In this document: positions 16,825 to 25,032 of the stretch, in pieces
How positions within the stretch are numbered: position 1 is the stretch's first letter
Layout: each line of letters starts with the position of its first letter
NCBI RefSeq assembly: GCF_021295315.1
Contig: NZ_JAIMJA010000009.1
Coordinates: forward strand, 62,001-126,000
DNA: 64,000 bases
Source: Motilimonas cestriensis
GTDB lineage: Bacteria > Pseudomonadota > Gammaproteobacteria > Enterobacterales > CBDFNC01
Reading direction: 5' to 3'
Position numbers and translations under genes: made by a program
The notes under the pieces: generated by a model
What the model was told of the DNA's origin: nothing
The model's input: the letters and a program-made list of their open reading frames with translations, nothing else
The model's database searches: none

Positions 16825-17436
16825 TCACTGGCCAAAACGAGCTGGCTCATCTGCCAAATAGCGTACCTCAATTTGCCTCGAAGGTCTTCCTAACACCGCA
16901 TTTCGATGTGGATAACGGCCAAACCTGCGAATAATAGCATAATGGTCCTCTGCAAATTGCAGGTACTGTTGCACTAACTGCTGCGCCTCAAGGGAGTGAG
17001 CGTCTTCAAGCATTCCTTGCATAAGGGCAAGACATTGCTCTTGATCTTGCATGTTTTCCGAATGTTCGTAAGGCAAATATAGGAAAAGTCGATAATCTAA
17101 CGGCAAACGCAAATCAATGCCACGCGCCACCGCCTCTTTGGCCAGCGCTAACGCTTGTCCGTCATAGGCAAATGCTGTTTTGCTGCCACGAAACAGGGTG
17201 CGGCTAAACTGGTCCAATACGATCACTGTCGCTAAGATGCCTAAGTCTTGTTTTAGCCAATGCGCATATTCGCCAGCAACGATGCCTTGATGCAGTGCAG
17301 CAAATTTTGCTTTTATTTCAGCATCAACTGACTCGCCACCTTGAAACCAGCGATTTCGATGGAGGGCGTCCGATAAGCCATCCCTTAAGTCACCGAACCA
17401 ATATGTCAGTACTGATTCATATTCATTAGTATTCAT
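16825..17436 (-). CDS. DUF924 family protein
   Basis: This 203-residue cytosolic protein matches the DUF924 family: TYWFGD near the start, RNRWFQGG, VIVLDQFSRTLFRGS, the YLPYEHSE motif and a C-terminal GRYPHRN. The fold is helical and TPR-like; no biochemical role is established. Many members of the family occur as single genes. The gene lies 29 bp upstream of the secreted protein on the same strand and may be co-transcribed with it. Confidence 0.85.
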   Translation of the reverse strand: MNTNEYESVLTYWFGDLRDGLSDALHRNRWFQGGESVDAEIKAKFAALHQGIVAGEYAHWLKQDLGILATVIVLDQFSRTLFRGSKTAFAYDGQALALAKEAVARGIDLRLPLDYRLFLYLPYEHSENMQDQEQCLALMQGMLEDAHSLEAQQLVQQYLQFAEDHYAIIRRFGRYPHRNAVLGRPSRQIEVRYLADEPARFGQ

Positions 17437-17573
17437 TTTATTCCCTTTATCATGCTTATTCTGAACTTAGAATCAGCCATGTAACTTGCTCTTCTAGCAA
17501 AAGTTGAACACAGGCAATTGTATCTATACATAATATTTTTAACTGGTTACTATTAATTAGTATTTATTTCATC

Positions 17574-18335
17574 ATGGAACAGAGCATGCAAAAAAGCATT
17601 ATTTGCGATATCGACGGCGTTTTACTTCATAACAATTCTTTGATCCCTGGTGCCGATACATTTATTCATCGAATCATTGAACAAGGCAATAAGCTGGTTA
17701 TTTTAACTAACTATCCAGCCATGACCGAAAATGATCTGCACAATCGGTTTAAATCAGCTGGTATTAATGTGCCCCCCGAATACTTCTATACCTCCGCCAT
17801 GGCAACAGCCGCCTTTATGGAGCGTCAAGAAGGAAATAAAGCCTTTGTGATTGGCGAAGGCGCCCTCACTCACGAGCTGTATAAAGCAGGCTTTACGATT
17901 ACGGACATTGACCCTGATTTTGTCATCGTTGGCGAAACCACTAGCTATAACTGGAGCATGATCCAAAAGGCGGCCCGCTTTGTTGCTGATGGTGCACGAT
18001 TTATTGCTACCAATCCAGACACCCATGGCCCGAGCATGAGTCCAGCATGTGGCGCGTTATGTGCCCCAATTGAGCGCATGACAGGTAAAGAGCCCTTTTA
18101 TGTGGGTAAGCCGAGCACTTGGATCATCCGCGCAGCCTTAAATAAAATTGGCGCACATTCTCAAGACACTTGTATCATTGGCGATAACCTGCGCACGGAT
18201 ATCTTAATGGGCTTTCAAGCCGGCCTCGAGACAATTTTGGTGCTCTCTGGTGTCAGCAGCCGAGCCGATATTGATAACGTGCCATTTAAACCAAACCACA
18301 TTGTTAACTCGATTCAAGACATCGATTTTTTATAA
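17574..18335 (+). CDS. nagD: NagD-like HAD phosphatase
   Basis: This 253-residue HAD-superfamily phosphatase has the nucleophile motif DIDGVLLHNN (Asp12 and Asp14), ILTNYPA as motif II, the GKPS motif with lysine, and IGDNLRTDI as motif IV. This order and the C2-type cap match NagD (UMP/GMP 5'-phosphatase). It stands alone rather than in a nag operon, so the substrate is not certain. The start could be the ATG at 17574 or 17586; the second has GGAACAGAG before it and gives an N-terminus closer to E. coli NagD. Confidence 0.85.
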   Translation: MEQSMQKSIICDIDGVLLHNNSLIPGADTFIHRIIEQGNKLVILTNYPAMTENDLHNRFKSAGINVPPEYFYTSAMATAAFMERQEGNKAFVIGEGALTHELYKAGFTITDIDPDFVIVGETTSYNWSMIQKAARFVADGARFIATNPDTHGPSMSPACGALCAPIERMTGKEPFYVGKPSTWIIRAALNKIGAHSQDTCIIGDNLRTDILMGFQAGLETILVLSGVSSRADIDNVPFKPNHIVNSIQDIDFL

Positions 18336-18444
18336 GTCGAATCCATTGCCATAGTGCTATTCTATTGACTCAAAGCGATAATGCAGGTATTGATTATCGC
18401 TTTATCAAAACTCTGAACACCACAACATAAGAAATATAATTATC

Positions 18445-20061
18445 ATGGAACCCAGTACTCTAATTACCCTTATCGGAATCGCCTTTGCTAGTGGTATGGC
18501 AATAAATGCTATTGGCTTGCCCCCTATGGTCGGCTTTTTATTAGCTGGCTTTGTGCTTAATGCCATGGGGTTTGAGTCTTCTGAAGGCCTCTCTACCATT
18601 GCTGACCTTGGTGTGACACTGCTGTTATTTTCTATTGGCCTTAAGCTTGATATACGTACCTTGTTTAAAAGTGAGGTGTGGGGCGCGGCATCCTTACATA
18701 TCACTGGCTCAGTATTGTTTTTTGCTGGCGCGCTGTTTTTATTGAAATTCCTGGGACTCGGCTTAGTAGAAAGCTTAGACAGTAATGGCTTTTTCATTGT
18801 CGCGTTTGCGTTGAGCTTTTCCAGTACTGTATTTGCAGTAAAAATACTCGAAGAAAAAAGTGAAATGAACTCCCTTTATGGTCGTATCGCCATTGGTGTA
18901 CTGATCATGCAAGATATTTTTGCTGTACTGTTTTTAACGTTTTCTACCGGAAAATTACCCGAATACTATGCCTTAGGCTTGCTATTATTACCCTTTCTAC
19001 GCCCTTTACTGTTTAAGGTAATGGATAAAGTAGGCCACGGTGAGCTACTTGTATTATACGGTTTTTTCCTTGCCCTCGTTATTGGCGCGGGCCTGTTTGA
19101 AATGGTAGGAATGAAAGCCGACTTGGGCGCACTCATCGCTGGCATGCTCGTTGCCGCGCATCCTAGTGCTGGTGGCATGGCCAAGTCATTATTCAATTTA
19201 AAAGAGCTGTTCTTAGTCTGTTTCTTTTTAAACATTGGCTTAAACGGTCTACCTACTGGCGATCATTTGATTATTGCTGCGTTACTCGTGTTGCTATTAC
19301 CGTTAAAAACCATTTTATATTTCTTTTGTTTCAATCTATTTAAGTTACGAGCGCGCACCTCGTTACTCGGCTCGTTTTCCCTCGCTAACTACAGTGAATT
19401 CGGCTTAATTGTTGCAGCGTTAGCGGCTAGCAAAGGCTGGCTAAGCAACGATTGGCTTATTGTGACGGCCATTGCCCTGTCCTTTAGTTTTATCTTGGCA
19501 TCGGTACTGAATAAAAGCAGTGATGCTATTTATCAAAAACTGTCTCCTCGGTTAAAGCGTTTTCAGCATTTGCGCTTACATGTTGAAGATAGACCGATCC
19601 GTGTTGGTGACGCAAAAGTCTTAGTCATGGGCATGGGCCGTATTGGAACCGGTGCGTATGATGAGCTAAAAGAAGTGTTTGGCGACACCGTTTTAGGCAT
19701 AGACAATAGCCATGAGAAAACAGTTAAGCACCGTGAATTAGGTAGACGCGTCATTACCGGTGACGCTATGGACTCAGACTTTTGGAACAAGTTAGAGATC
19801 ACCGACCAAATTAATCTCATCCTATTAGCGATGCCAGATCATAATGGTAACCACTATGCTGCTATTCAGTTACGCAATCGTAACTGCAGTATGAAAATTG
19901 CGGCCATTGCCCGCTTTGCCGAAGATATTGAAGAATTAAAAGGCTTAGGCGTTAATGCGGTATTTAATATGTACGACGAAGCGGGTGCAGGGTTTGCGCG
20001 CCATGTTTGCAGCGAAATGCAGAATATGTCTACACCTGTAGCCAGCCGACTCAATATTTAA
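18445..20061 (+). CDS. Monovalent cation:proton antiporter with TrkA-N domain (KefB/YbaL-like)
   Basis: This 538-residue inner-membrane protein has about 12 hydrophobic segments over residues 1-370 (Na+/H+ exchanger fold), then a cytosolic nucleotide-binding domain from about residue 390 with VMGMGRIG and GIDNS. The architecture is that of CPA2 antiporters such as KefB and YbaL, which exchange K+ or Na+ for protons and are gated by the NAD-binding domain. There is no KefF-like ancillary oxidoreductase next to it. A hairpin and asnB follow. Confidence 0.88.
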   Translation: MEPSTLITLIGIAFASGMAINAIGLPPMVGFLLAGFVLNAMGFESSEGLSTIADLGVTLLLFSIGLKLDIRTLFKSEVWGAASLHITGSVLFFAGALFLLKFLGLGLVESLDSNGFFIVAFALSFSSTVFAVKILEEKSEMNSLYGRIAIGVLIMQDIFAVLFLTFSTGKLPEYYALGLLLLPFLRPLLFKVMDKVGHGELLVLYGFFLALVIGAGLFEMVGMKADLGALIAGMLVAAHPSAGGMAKSLFNLKELFLVCFFLNIGLNGLPTGDHLIIAALLVLLLPLKTILYFFCFNLFKLRARTSLLGSFSLANYSEFGLIVAALAASKGWLSNDWLIVTAIALSFSFILASVLNKSSDAIYQKLSPRLKRFQHLRLHVEDRPIRVGDAKVLVMGMGRIGTGAYDELKEVFGDTVLGIDNSHEKTVKHRELGRRVITGDAMDSDFWNKLEITDQINLILLAMPDHNGNHYAAIQLRNRNCSMKIAAIARFAEDIEELKGLGVNAVFNMYDEAGAGFARHVCSEMQNMSTPVASRLNI

Positions 20062-20207
20062 ATCTGTTGCACTGTGTCATTGCTTGCTTAATTGGGCAGT
20101 GACTTTGTGTTGGATATTTGTTAAAACCATGAATTAAAAATATAACTGGCAATAAAGTGGCATTATCTGTGTCAATTTTCTTTGCTCGATGCAAATATGT
20201 AGTAACC

Positions 20208-20231
20208 GAGCCTGATTTTTTTATCAGGCTC
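20208..20231 (+). promoter_or_regulatory. Hairpin in the asnB leader
   Basis: GAGCCTGAT (20208-20216) pairs perfectly with ATCAGGCTC (20223-20231) around a loop of six T. It ends 24 bp before the asnB start codon and just before its AAGGGA ribosome binding site. It could end transcripts from the antiporter gene, though no T tract follows the stem, or it could be a leader element that controls asnB. Confidence 0.5.
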
Positions 20232-20255
20232 AAAGACTGATAAGAAGGGAAGTCT

Positions 20256-21923
20256 ATGTGTTCGATTTTCGGTATTCTCGACATCAAAAGTGATGCGGTT
20301 GCGCTGCGTGAGCAAGCGATTCAAATGTCTAAACTGCTCCGTCATAGAGGCCCTGATTGGTCAGGTGTTTACGCCAGTGACAAAGCGATTTTAGTGCACG
20401 AACGTTTGTCTATTGTTGACGTTAATACAGGTGCGCAGCCTTTGTATAACCAAGACAACACACACATTCTCGCAGTGAACGGTGAAATTTATAACCATAA
20501 AGACTTAGCAGCTAAGCTCACTTGTGGCTACCAGTTTAAAACTAAGTCTGACTGTGAAGTTATTCTTGGTTTATACGAAGAAAAAGGTAACGCATTTTTA
20601 GACGACCTTAATGGTATCTTCGCATTCTGCCTATACGATGAGAAAAAAGACAAATACCTGATCGGTCGCGATCACATCGGTATTATTCCGCTTTACATGG
20701 GCTGGGACGTACACGGTAACTTTTACGTTGCCTCTGAAATGAAAGCATTAACGCCAGTTTGTGCAAAAGTGCAAGAATTTCCACCAGGACACTACCTTGA
20801 TAGCGAAGATGGTAAACTGACACGTTATTATCAACGTGATTGGATGACCTATGAAGGGGTTAAAGACAATGGTGGCAGCGCGGCAGAAATTGGCCAAGCA
20901 TTAGAAGAATCGGTAAAACGTCAACTAATGTGTGATGTCCCTTACGGCGTACTGTTATCAGGCGGTTTAGATTCATCTGTGATTTCTGCAATCACTCAAC
21001 GCTTTGCTAAACAGCGCGTTGAAGATGATGATAAGTCTGCTGCTTGGTGGCCACAACTGCACTCTTTTTCTGTGGGTCTTGAAGGCTCACCCGATCTTGC
21101 AGCTGCACAAAAAGTGGCGGATTCGATTGGTACTATTCACCACCCTATCATCTTTACGGTACAAAACGGTATCGATGCGCTACGTGAAGTGATCTACCAC
21201 TTAGAAACCTATGATGTAACAACAATACGTGCATCCACCCCAATGTACCTAATGGCACGTAAGATCAAAGCCATGGGGATTAAAATGGTGTTGTCAGGTG
21301 AAGGGGCTGATGAAATTTTTGGCGGCTACTTGTATTTCCATAAGGCGCCAAACGCACAAGAATTCCACGAAGAGCTTAACCGTAAACTCGATAAGCTGCA
21401 TATGTTCGACTGCCTACGTGCCAACAAATCCATGGCTGCATGGGGAATTGAAGCGCGCGTACCTTTCTTAGATAAAGAGTTCATGGATGTTGCAATGCGC
21501 ACCAACCCAGAGCTTAAAATGATCAAAGATGGCCGTATCGAGAAAAACATTCTACGCGAAGCCTTTGATGGCAAGCTATTAGATGAAGTATTATGGCGTC
21601 AAAAAGAACAGTTCTCTGACGGTGTTGGCTACAACTGGATTGACAGCTTAAAAGAGTTCATTGCCACTCAAGTAACCGATCAACAATTAGCCAGTGCGGA
21701 ATTTAGATTCCCAATCAATACGCCAGATACTAAAGAAGCTTACTACTATCGCAGTATCTTTGAAGAGCACTTCCCTCTTGAGTCTGCAGCACAATGTGTG
21801 CCTCATGGTAAGTCGGTTGCTTGTTCTACACCAGAAGCTCTGCTTTGGGATGAGTCATTCCAAAACAATGCCGACCCTTCTGGTCGTGCAGCTGGCGTAC
21901 ACAATGATGCTTACAAAAAATAA
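20256..21923 (+). CDS. asnB: Asparagine synthase B, glutamine-hydrolysing
   Basis: This 555-residue enzyme makes asparagine from aspartate, glutamine and ATP. Cys2 (MCSIFG) is the N-terminal glutaminase nucleophile, RHRGPDWSG follows near residue 30, and the synthetase domain carries the PP-loop SGGLDSS at about residues 235-241 and GEGADEIFGGY. Length matches E. coli AsnB. It is a single gene with AAGGGA before the ATG and a strong terminator after the stop. Confidence 0.97.
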   Translation: MCSIFGILDIKSDAVALREQAIQMSKLLRHRGPDWSGVYASDKAILVHERLSIVDVNTGAQPLYNQDNTHILAVNGEIYNHKDLAAKLTCGYQFKTKSDCEVILGLYEEKGNAFLDDLNGIFAFCLYDEKKDKYLIGRDHIGIIPLYMGWDVHGNFYVASEMKALTPVCAKVQEFPPGHYLDSEDGKLTRYYQRDWMTYEGVKDNGGSAAEIGQALEESVKRQLMCDVPYGVLLSGGLDSSVISAITQRFAKQRVEDDDKSAAWWPQLHSFSVGLEGSPDLAAAQKVADSIGTIHHPIIFTVQNGIDALREVIYHLETYDVTTIRASTPMYLMARKIKAMGIKMVLSGEGADEIFGGYLYFHKAPNAQEFHEELNRKLDKLHMFDCLRANKSMAAWGIEARVPFLDKEFMDVAMRTNPELKMIKDGRIEKNILREAFDGKLLDEVLWRQKEQFSDGVGYNWIDSLKEFIATQVTDQQLASAEFRFPINTPDTKEAYYYRSIFEEHFPLESAAQCVPHGKSVACSTPEALLWDESFQNNADPSGRAAGVHNDAYKK

Positions 21924-21950
21924 TCTTGTAGCTCGCTATTATTAATGATT

Positions 21951-21976
21951 AAAAAGAGCCTATGGCTCTTTTTTTG
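21951..21976 (+). terminator. Intrinsic terminator of asnB
   Basis: AAAAAGAGCC (21951-21960) and GGCTCTTTTTTT (21964-21975) form a short, strong stem around TAT, followed by T. It lies 28 bp after the asnB stop codon. Confidence 0.93.
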
Positions 21977-22040
21977 TTTAGACTTTCCGCTAATGGCCAA
22001 GCATAGGGTACTAATTTAACATGTTTAAAAAGGAGATATT

Positions 22041-22280
22041 ATGTGGACTGAAATCTTAACAATAGCTGAGCCTGTTGCGCTTTTATTTGGCGTAGCTTTG
22101 GTACTCATTGGCTGCTTTACTTATAGCCGCAGAAAATCGGATTACCTTGCCCCGGTTAAAATATTTTTTAATCAAGTAGATGATCTTAGTGTGGCTGAAT
22201 ACAAATTCATTCGCTCAGGCGTTATTTTTCTATTATTAGCGGTTATTTTTCGTTTTATTAGCCTTACTTTTTTCCTCTAA
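22041..22280 (+). CDS. Small two-helix membrane protein of unknown function
   Basis: This 79-residue protein has two hydrophobic helices (about residues 8-27 and 58-79) joined by a polar stretch with SRRKSDY. A strong AAGGAGATATT lies just before the ATG, so it is probably a real gene. The family was not recognised. It stands alone between the asnB terminator and a perfect hairpin at 22301-22322. Confidence 0.7.
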   Translation: MWTEILTIAEPVALLFGVALVLIGCFTYSRRKSDYLAPVKIFFNQVDDLSVAEYKFIRSGVIFLLLAVIFRFISLTFFL

Positions 22281-22300
22281 GAAGCCTAAGCGAACATAAC

Positions 22301-22322
22301 GAGTGAGAGCAAGCTCTCACTC
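22301..22322 (+). terminator. Hairpin after the small membrane protein gene
   Basis: GAGTGAGAGC (22301-22310) pairs perfectly with GCTCTCACTC (22313-22322). The inner pairs cannot close a 2-base loop, so the real loop is larger. No T tract follows. It is a probable transcript end between the small gene and the GGDEF gene. Confidence 0.5.
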
Positions 22323-22415
22323 CGATACATCCATATGTAGCTAATACATATTACCCCCACATAATGAACCGTTTTTGCATACAATCAATTTATTTCGAGT
22401 CGATCGCTAACATTT

Positions 22416-23378
22416 ATGAAAATTCTATTAATTGATGATTCTAAAATTGAACAAATGGTGATCAACTCTTTTTTAGATCATAACGCTCATGAGTTAATCA
22501 TCGTGTCTTCTGGTGAGGAAGGGATACAAACATTTTTAACTGAGCAACCCGATTTAATTTTACTCGATGTGATGATGCCAGGCATTGATGGCTACGAGGT
22601 TGCCAAACGGATCCGAGCCTCTGAAGAGCCTTGGGTACCGATAATTTTCCTCAGTGGTAAAACCAGTCCCGAAGATTTAGTTGAGGGAATTAACGCCGGG
22701 GGGGATGATTATTTAACCAAACCCGTGGATCCCTTAGTGCTTAGCGCAAAACTACAAGCAATGGATCGCATTGCCAAAATGCGTACACAATTAATTGACA
22801 CTACCACGCAACTGGAACAGGCCAACATTGAATTAAAAAAATTAAGCTTAAGTGATGGCTTAACAGGGATAGCCAATCGCCGCTATTTAGATCAAGTCTT
22901 ACCGCTTGAGCTTACTCGGGCTTTTCGTGACAGACTAGCAGTGAGCGTTTTACTAATTGATGTCGATCATTTCAAAAAGTTTAACGATTATTACGGCCAC
23001 CTTGATGGTGATGACTGCTTAAAAAGGATTGCTCAAGCACTAAGCCAAGCATGCAAACGCCCAACTGACTCTGTTAGTCGTTATGGCGGTGAAGAGTTTT
23101 GCATTATATTGCCAAGTACCGACCAAACCGGTGCAATTAAGGTCGCCAATCGCATTAATCACCTTGTGCGGGAGCTCGCGATCCCGCATTTGGGTATTGG
23201 ACCAGAGCACTTTGTTTCAGTCAGTGTGGGAATATTTAGTTATCTAGCTGAAGCACCAATTGATTGTAGCGACTTTCTATCACATGCTGATCAAGCACTA
23301 TACCAAGCAAAAACAGCGGGTAGAGCGCAATATGCTATCTACCAAGATAGGTCGTTAGGCCATTCATTAGATAACTAA
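22416..23378 (+). CDS. Response regulator diguanylate cyclase (REC-GGDEF)
   Basis: This 320-residue protein has an N-terminal receiver domain with phospho-acceptor Asp51 (LLDVMMPGIDG) and a KP motif in LTKPVDP, a short coiled linker (about 122-145), and a GGDEF domain with GGEEF at 224-228. The product-inhibition site RPTD (215-218) lies five residues before GGEEF, so feedback control by cyclic di-GMP should work. It should make cyclic di-GMP upon phosphorylation. No sensor kinase is adjacent. Confidence 0.93.
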   Translation: MKILLIDDSKIEQMVINSFLDHNAHELIIVSSGEEGIQTFLTEQPDLILLDVMMPGIDGYEVAKRIRASEEPWVPIIFLSGKTSPEDLVEGINAGGDDYLTKPVDPLVLSAKLQAMDRIAKMRTQLIDTTTQLEQANIELKKLSLSDGLTGIANRRYLDQVLPLELTRAFRDRLAVSVLLIDVDHFKKFNDYYGHLDGDDCLKRIAQALSQACKRPTDSVSRYGGEEFCIILPSTDQTGAIKVANRINHLVRELAIPHLGIGPEHFVSVSVGIFSYLAEAPIDCSDFLSHADQALYQAKTAGRAQYAIYQDRSLGHSLDN

Positions 23379-23384
23379 AAGTGA

Positions 23385-23684
23385 CTATGCCGCAGGATCA
23401 TCAGCTAACTGTAACTTTTTAGCCGGGCTAGCTTTAGGCTTTTTTTCACTAACCGCCTTACCGCCTTTTAAGACATTCATCACATCATTTTTATTCGCTG
23501 CTAAAAAGAGGCCTAACTCTTCGAGTTGAGCATCGTCGAGTGCAACCGGCCCAGTGGCAAGAAAATCTGACAATTGATCAGCAGTATCAAGCATTTTATC
23601 GTAGGCATCAGCTTCTTTTTTGCTCGTAAAGGTCATCTTTTCTTCACCATTTCGTTCAACAATATACTTAATGACAACGGCCAC
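23385..23684 (-). CDS. yebG: YebG family DNA-damage-inducible protein
   Basis: This 99-residue protein matches YebG: VIKYIVERNG, EEKMTFTSKKEADAYDKML, and a basic Lys/Pro/Ala tail. E. coli YebG is a small SOS-induced protein of unknown mechanism. The start is a GTG at 23684 with GGAG seven bases upstream. A perfect LexA-type box at 23701-23716 covers the promoter. Its stop lies 6 bp from the end of the convergent GGDEF gene. Confidence 0.93.
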   Translation of the reverse strand: MAVVIKYIVERNGEEKMTFTSKKEADAYDKMLDTADQLSDFLATGPVALDDAQLEELGLFLAANKNDVMNVLKGGKAVSEKKPKASPAKKLQLADDPAA

Positions 23685-23700
23685 AGGTTTTCTCCATTAA

Positions 23701-23716
23701 CTGTTTTTTTATACAG
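23701..23716 (-). promoter_or_regulatory. LexA (SOS) box of yebG
   Basis: CTGTTTTTTTATACAG matches the CTGT-N8-ACAG gammaproteobacterial LexA operator exactly, with an AT-only core. It sits 17 bp before the yebG GTG start, at the place expected for repression of transcription initiation. yebG is a known LexA target in E. coli. Confidence 0.92.
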
Positions 23717-23801
23717 TATCATTATCTTTATTTATCGCCAACCATTTAATTCGTTTATTGCTCACAGTTTCGATATACTTTGGGCAAAGGATGTGACTGT
23801 T

Positions 23802-24428
23802 ATGGCAATGAATAAATATAACGAAACTTTAGTTGCGTGTGAGCATTGTGATTTATTACAGGTTAAACAAAGGCTACAATTAGGTCAAATCGCCACCTGC
23901 CCACGCTGTGGTAGCCGTTTATATTTCAATTCCAGCTGCTCTCCAATGAGTATGCTAGCACTAACCTTAACAGCCTTAATTCTGCTCTTCCCCGCCAACC
24001 TATATCCACTATTATCCATGACCATGGTAGGCAGCACCGAAACCGCGAGTTTAAGCCAAGCTACACTAAAAATATTTCATGAAGGTAACTACTTTGTTGC
24101 ATTCTTAATCTTTTTTTGTTCAACGATTGCCCCCTTTTTAATGTTGTTATCCCTTTGCTGTGCAAGTTTTGTTATCAGTTTCAATCTTCAGACTCGATGG
24201 TTAAAGCAGCTCTTAAAGTGGGTCGATTACCTCACTCATTGGTCCATGCTTGAAGTGTACTTAGTCTCTTTTCTTGTGGCGTTAATTAAACTTGTTGATC
24301 TGGCAGACATTGAATTAGGTGTTGGGTTAGTTTGTTTTTGTTTATTAATGATCATTAACAGCCTAGTATTGTCTTATTACGATTCAAATAGTTACTGGCA
24401 AAGGGTACCCATTGATGCAGTCAGCTAA
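23802..24428 (+). CDS. LetA-like membrane protein, first half (PqiA domain)
   Basis: This 208-residue protein has a zinc ribbon at the N-terminus (Cys13, Cys16, Cys33, Cys36) and four predicted hydrophobic segments, which is one PqiA domain. In E. coli the LetA (YebS) protein holds two such domains in one chain; here the second is a separate gene directly downstream. With LetB it should form a lipid-transport system between inner and outer membrane. The ATG at 23802 follows AAGGA; a longer frame from 23574 overlaps yebG and is not credible. Confidence 0.88.
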   Translation: MAMNKYNETLVACEHCDLLQVKQRLQLGQIATCPRCGSRLYFNSSCSPMSMLALTLTALILLFPANLYPLLSMTMVGSTETASLSQATLKIFHEGNYFVAFLIFFCSTIAPFLMLLSLCCASFVISFNLQTRWLKQLLKWVDYLTHWSMLEVYLVSFLVALIKLVDLADIELGVGLVCFCLLMIINSLVLSYYDSNSYWQRVPIDAVS

Positions 24429-25032
24429 GGATGCCGGATTAGTACGTTGCAGTGAATGCGCGCTGGTGTGCTCTTTTCAAAAAAATAGCCGATGCCCAAG
24501 GTGCAATGCACTTTTAACCTTCAGACAAACAAATAGTCTGCAGAAAACTTGGGCATTTTTACTTACGGCTTGTATTTTTATTATTCCTGCTAATTTTATG
24601 CCTATTACCGTACTCATTAGTCAAGGAAAGGAAACACCCGATACCATCTTGTCGGGCGTAATAACGTTAGTTGAAAGTGGCAGCCCAGGGATTGCCATCA
24701 TTGTTTTTGTCGCATCAATTGTGGTGCCTTTGGCTAAAATCCTCGGCATGGGGTTTATTTTAATTTCACTGCAATTGAAATTAAACATGAGCCACAGAAT
24801 GCGCTTTATTATGTTTAAGTTTATTGATTGGGTCGGCCGTTGGTCTATGCTGGACCTTTTTGTTATTTCGATTATGGTGGCGGTTATCGATAAAGGCCAG
24901 TTATTGGTTATTGTGCCGGGTCCCGGCGCAACGGCATTTGCATCGGTAGTAATATTGACCCTGTTAGCGGCAAAAAGTTTTGATACACGATTAATGTGGG
25001 ATTTGGAAAAAGATAATGACTGGACAAATTGA
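24415..25032 (+). CDS. LetA-like membrane protein, second half (PqiA domain)
   Basis: This 205-residue protein has its own zinc ribbon (Cys12, Cys15, Cys27, Cys30) and about four hydrophobic segments. The ATG at 24415 is preceded by AAAGGG and lies inside the end of the first-half gene (14-bp overlap), so the pair is translationally coupled. Each half has a start, a zinc site and a ribosome binding site, so this is gene fission (or the unfused form), not a frameshift. It overlaps letB by 17 bp. Confidence 0.87.
   Translation: MQSAKDAGLVRCSECALVCSFQKNSRCPRCNALLTFRQTNSLQKTWAFLLTACIFIIPANFMPITVLISQGKETPDTILSGVITLVESGSPGIAIIVFVASIVVPLAKILGMGFILISLQLKLNMSHRMRFIMFKFIDWVGRWSMLDLFVISIMVAVIDKGQLLVIVPGPGATAFASVVILTLLAAKSFDTRLMWDLEKDNDWTN

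Noticed and set aside
23574-23801. Longer N-terminus (76 extra residues) for the first LetA-like protein
   Set aside because: It overlaps yebG and its SOS box, lacks family similarity, and a good start with AAGGA lies at 23802.
23802-25032. LetA split read as a sequencing frameshift
   Set aside because: The second half has its own start, ribosome binding site and zinc ribbon at its N-terminus, and the first half ends normally after its last membrane segment.
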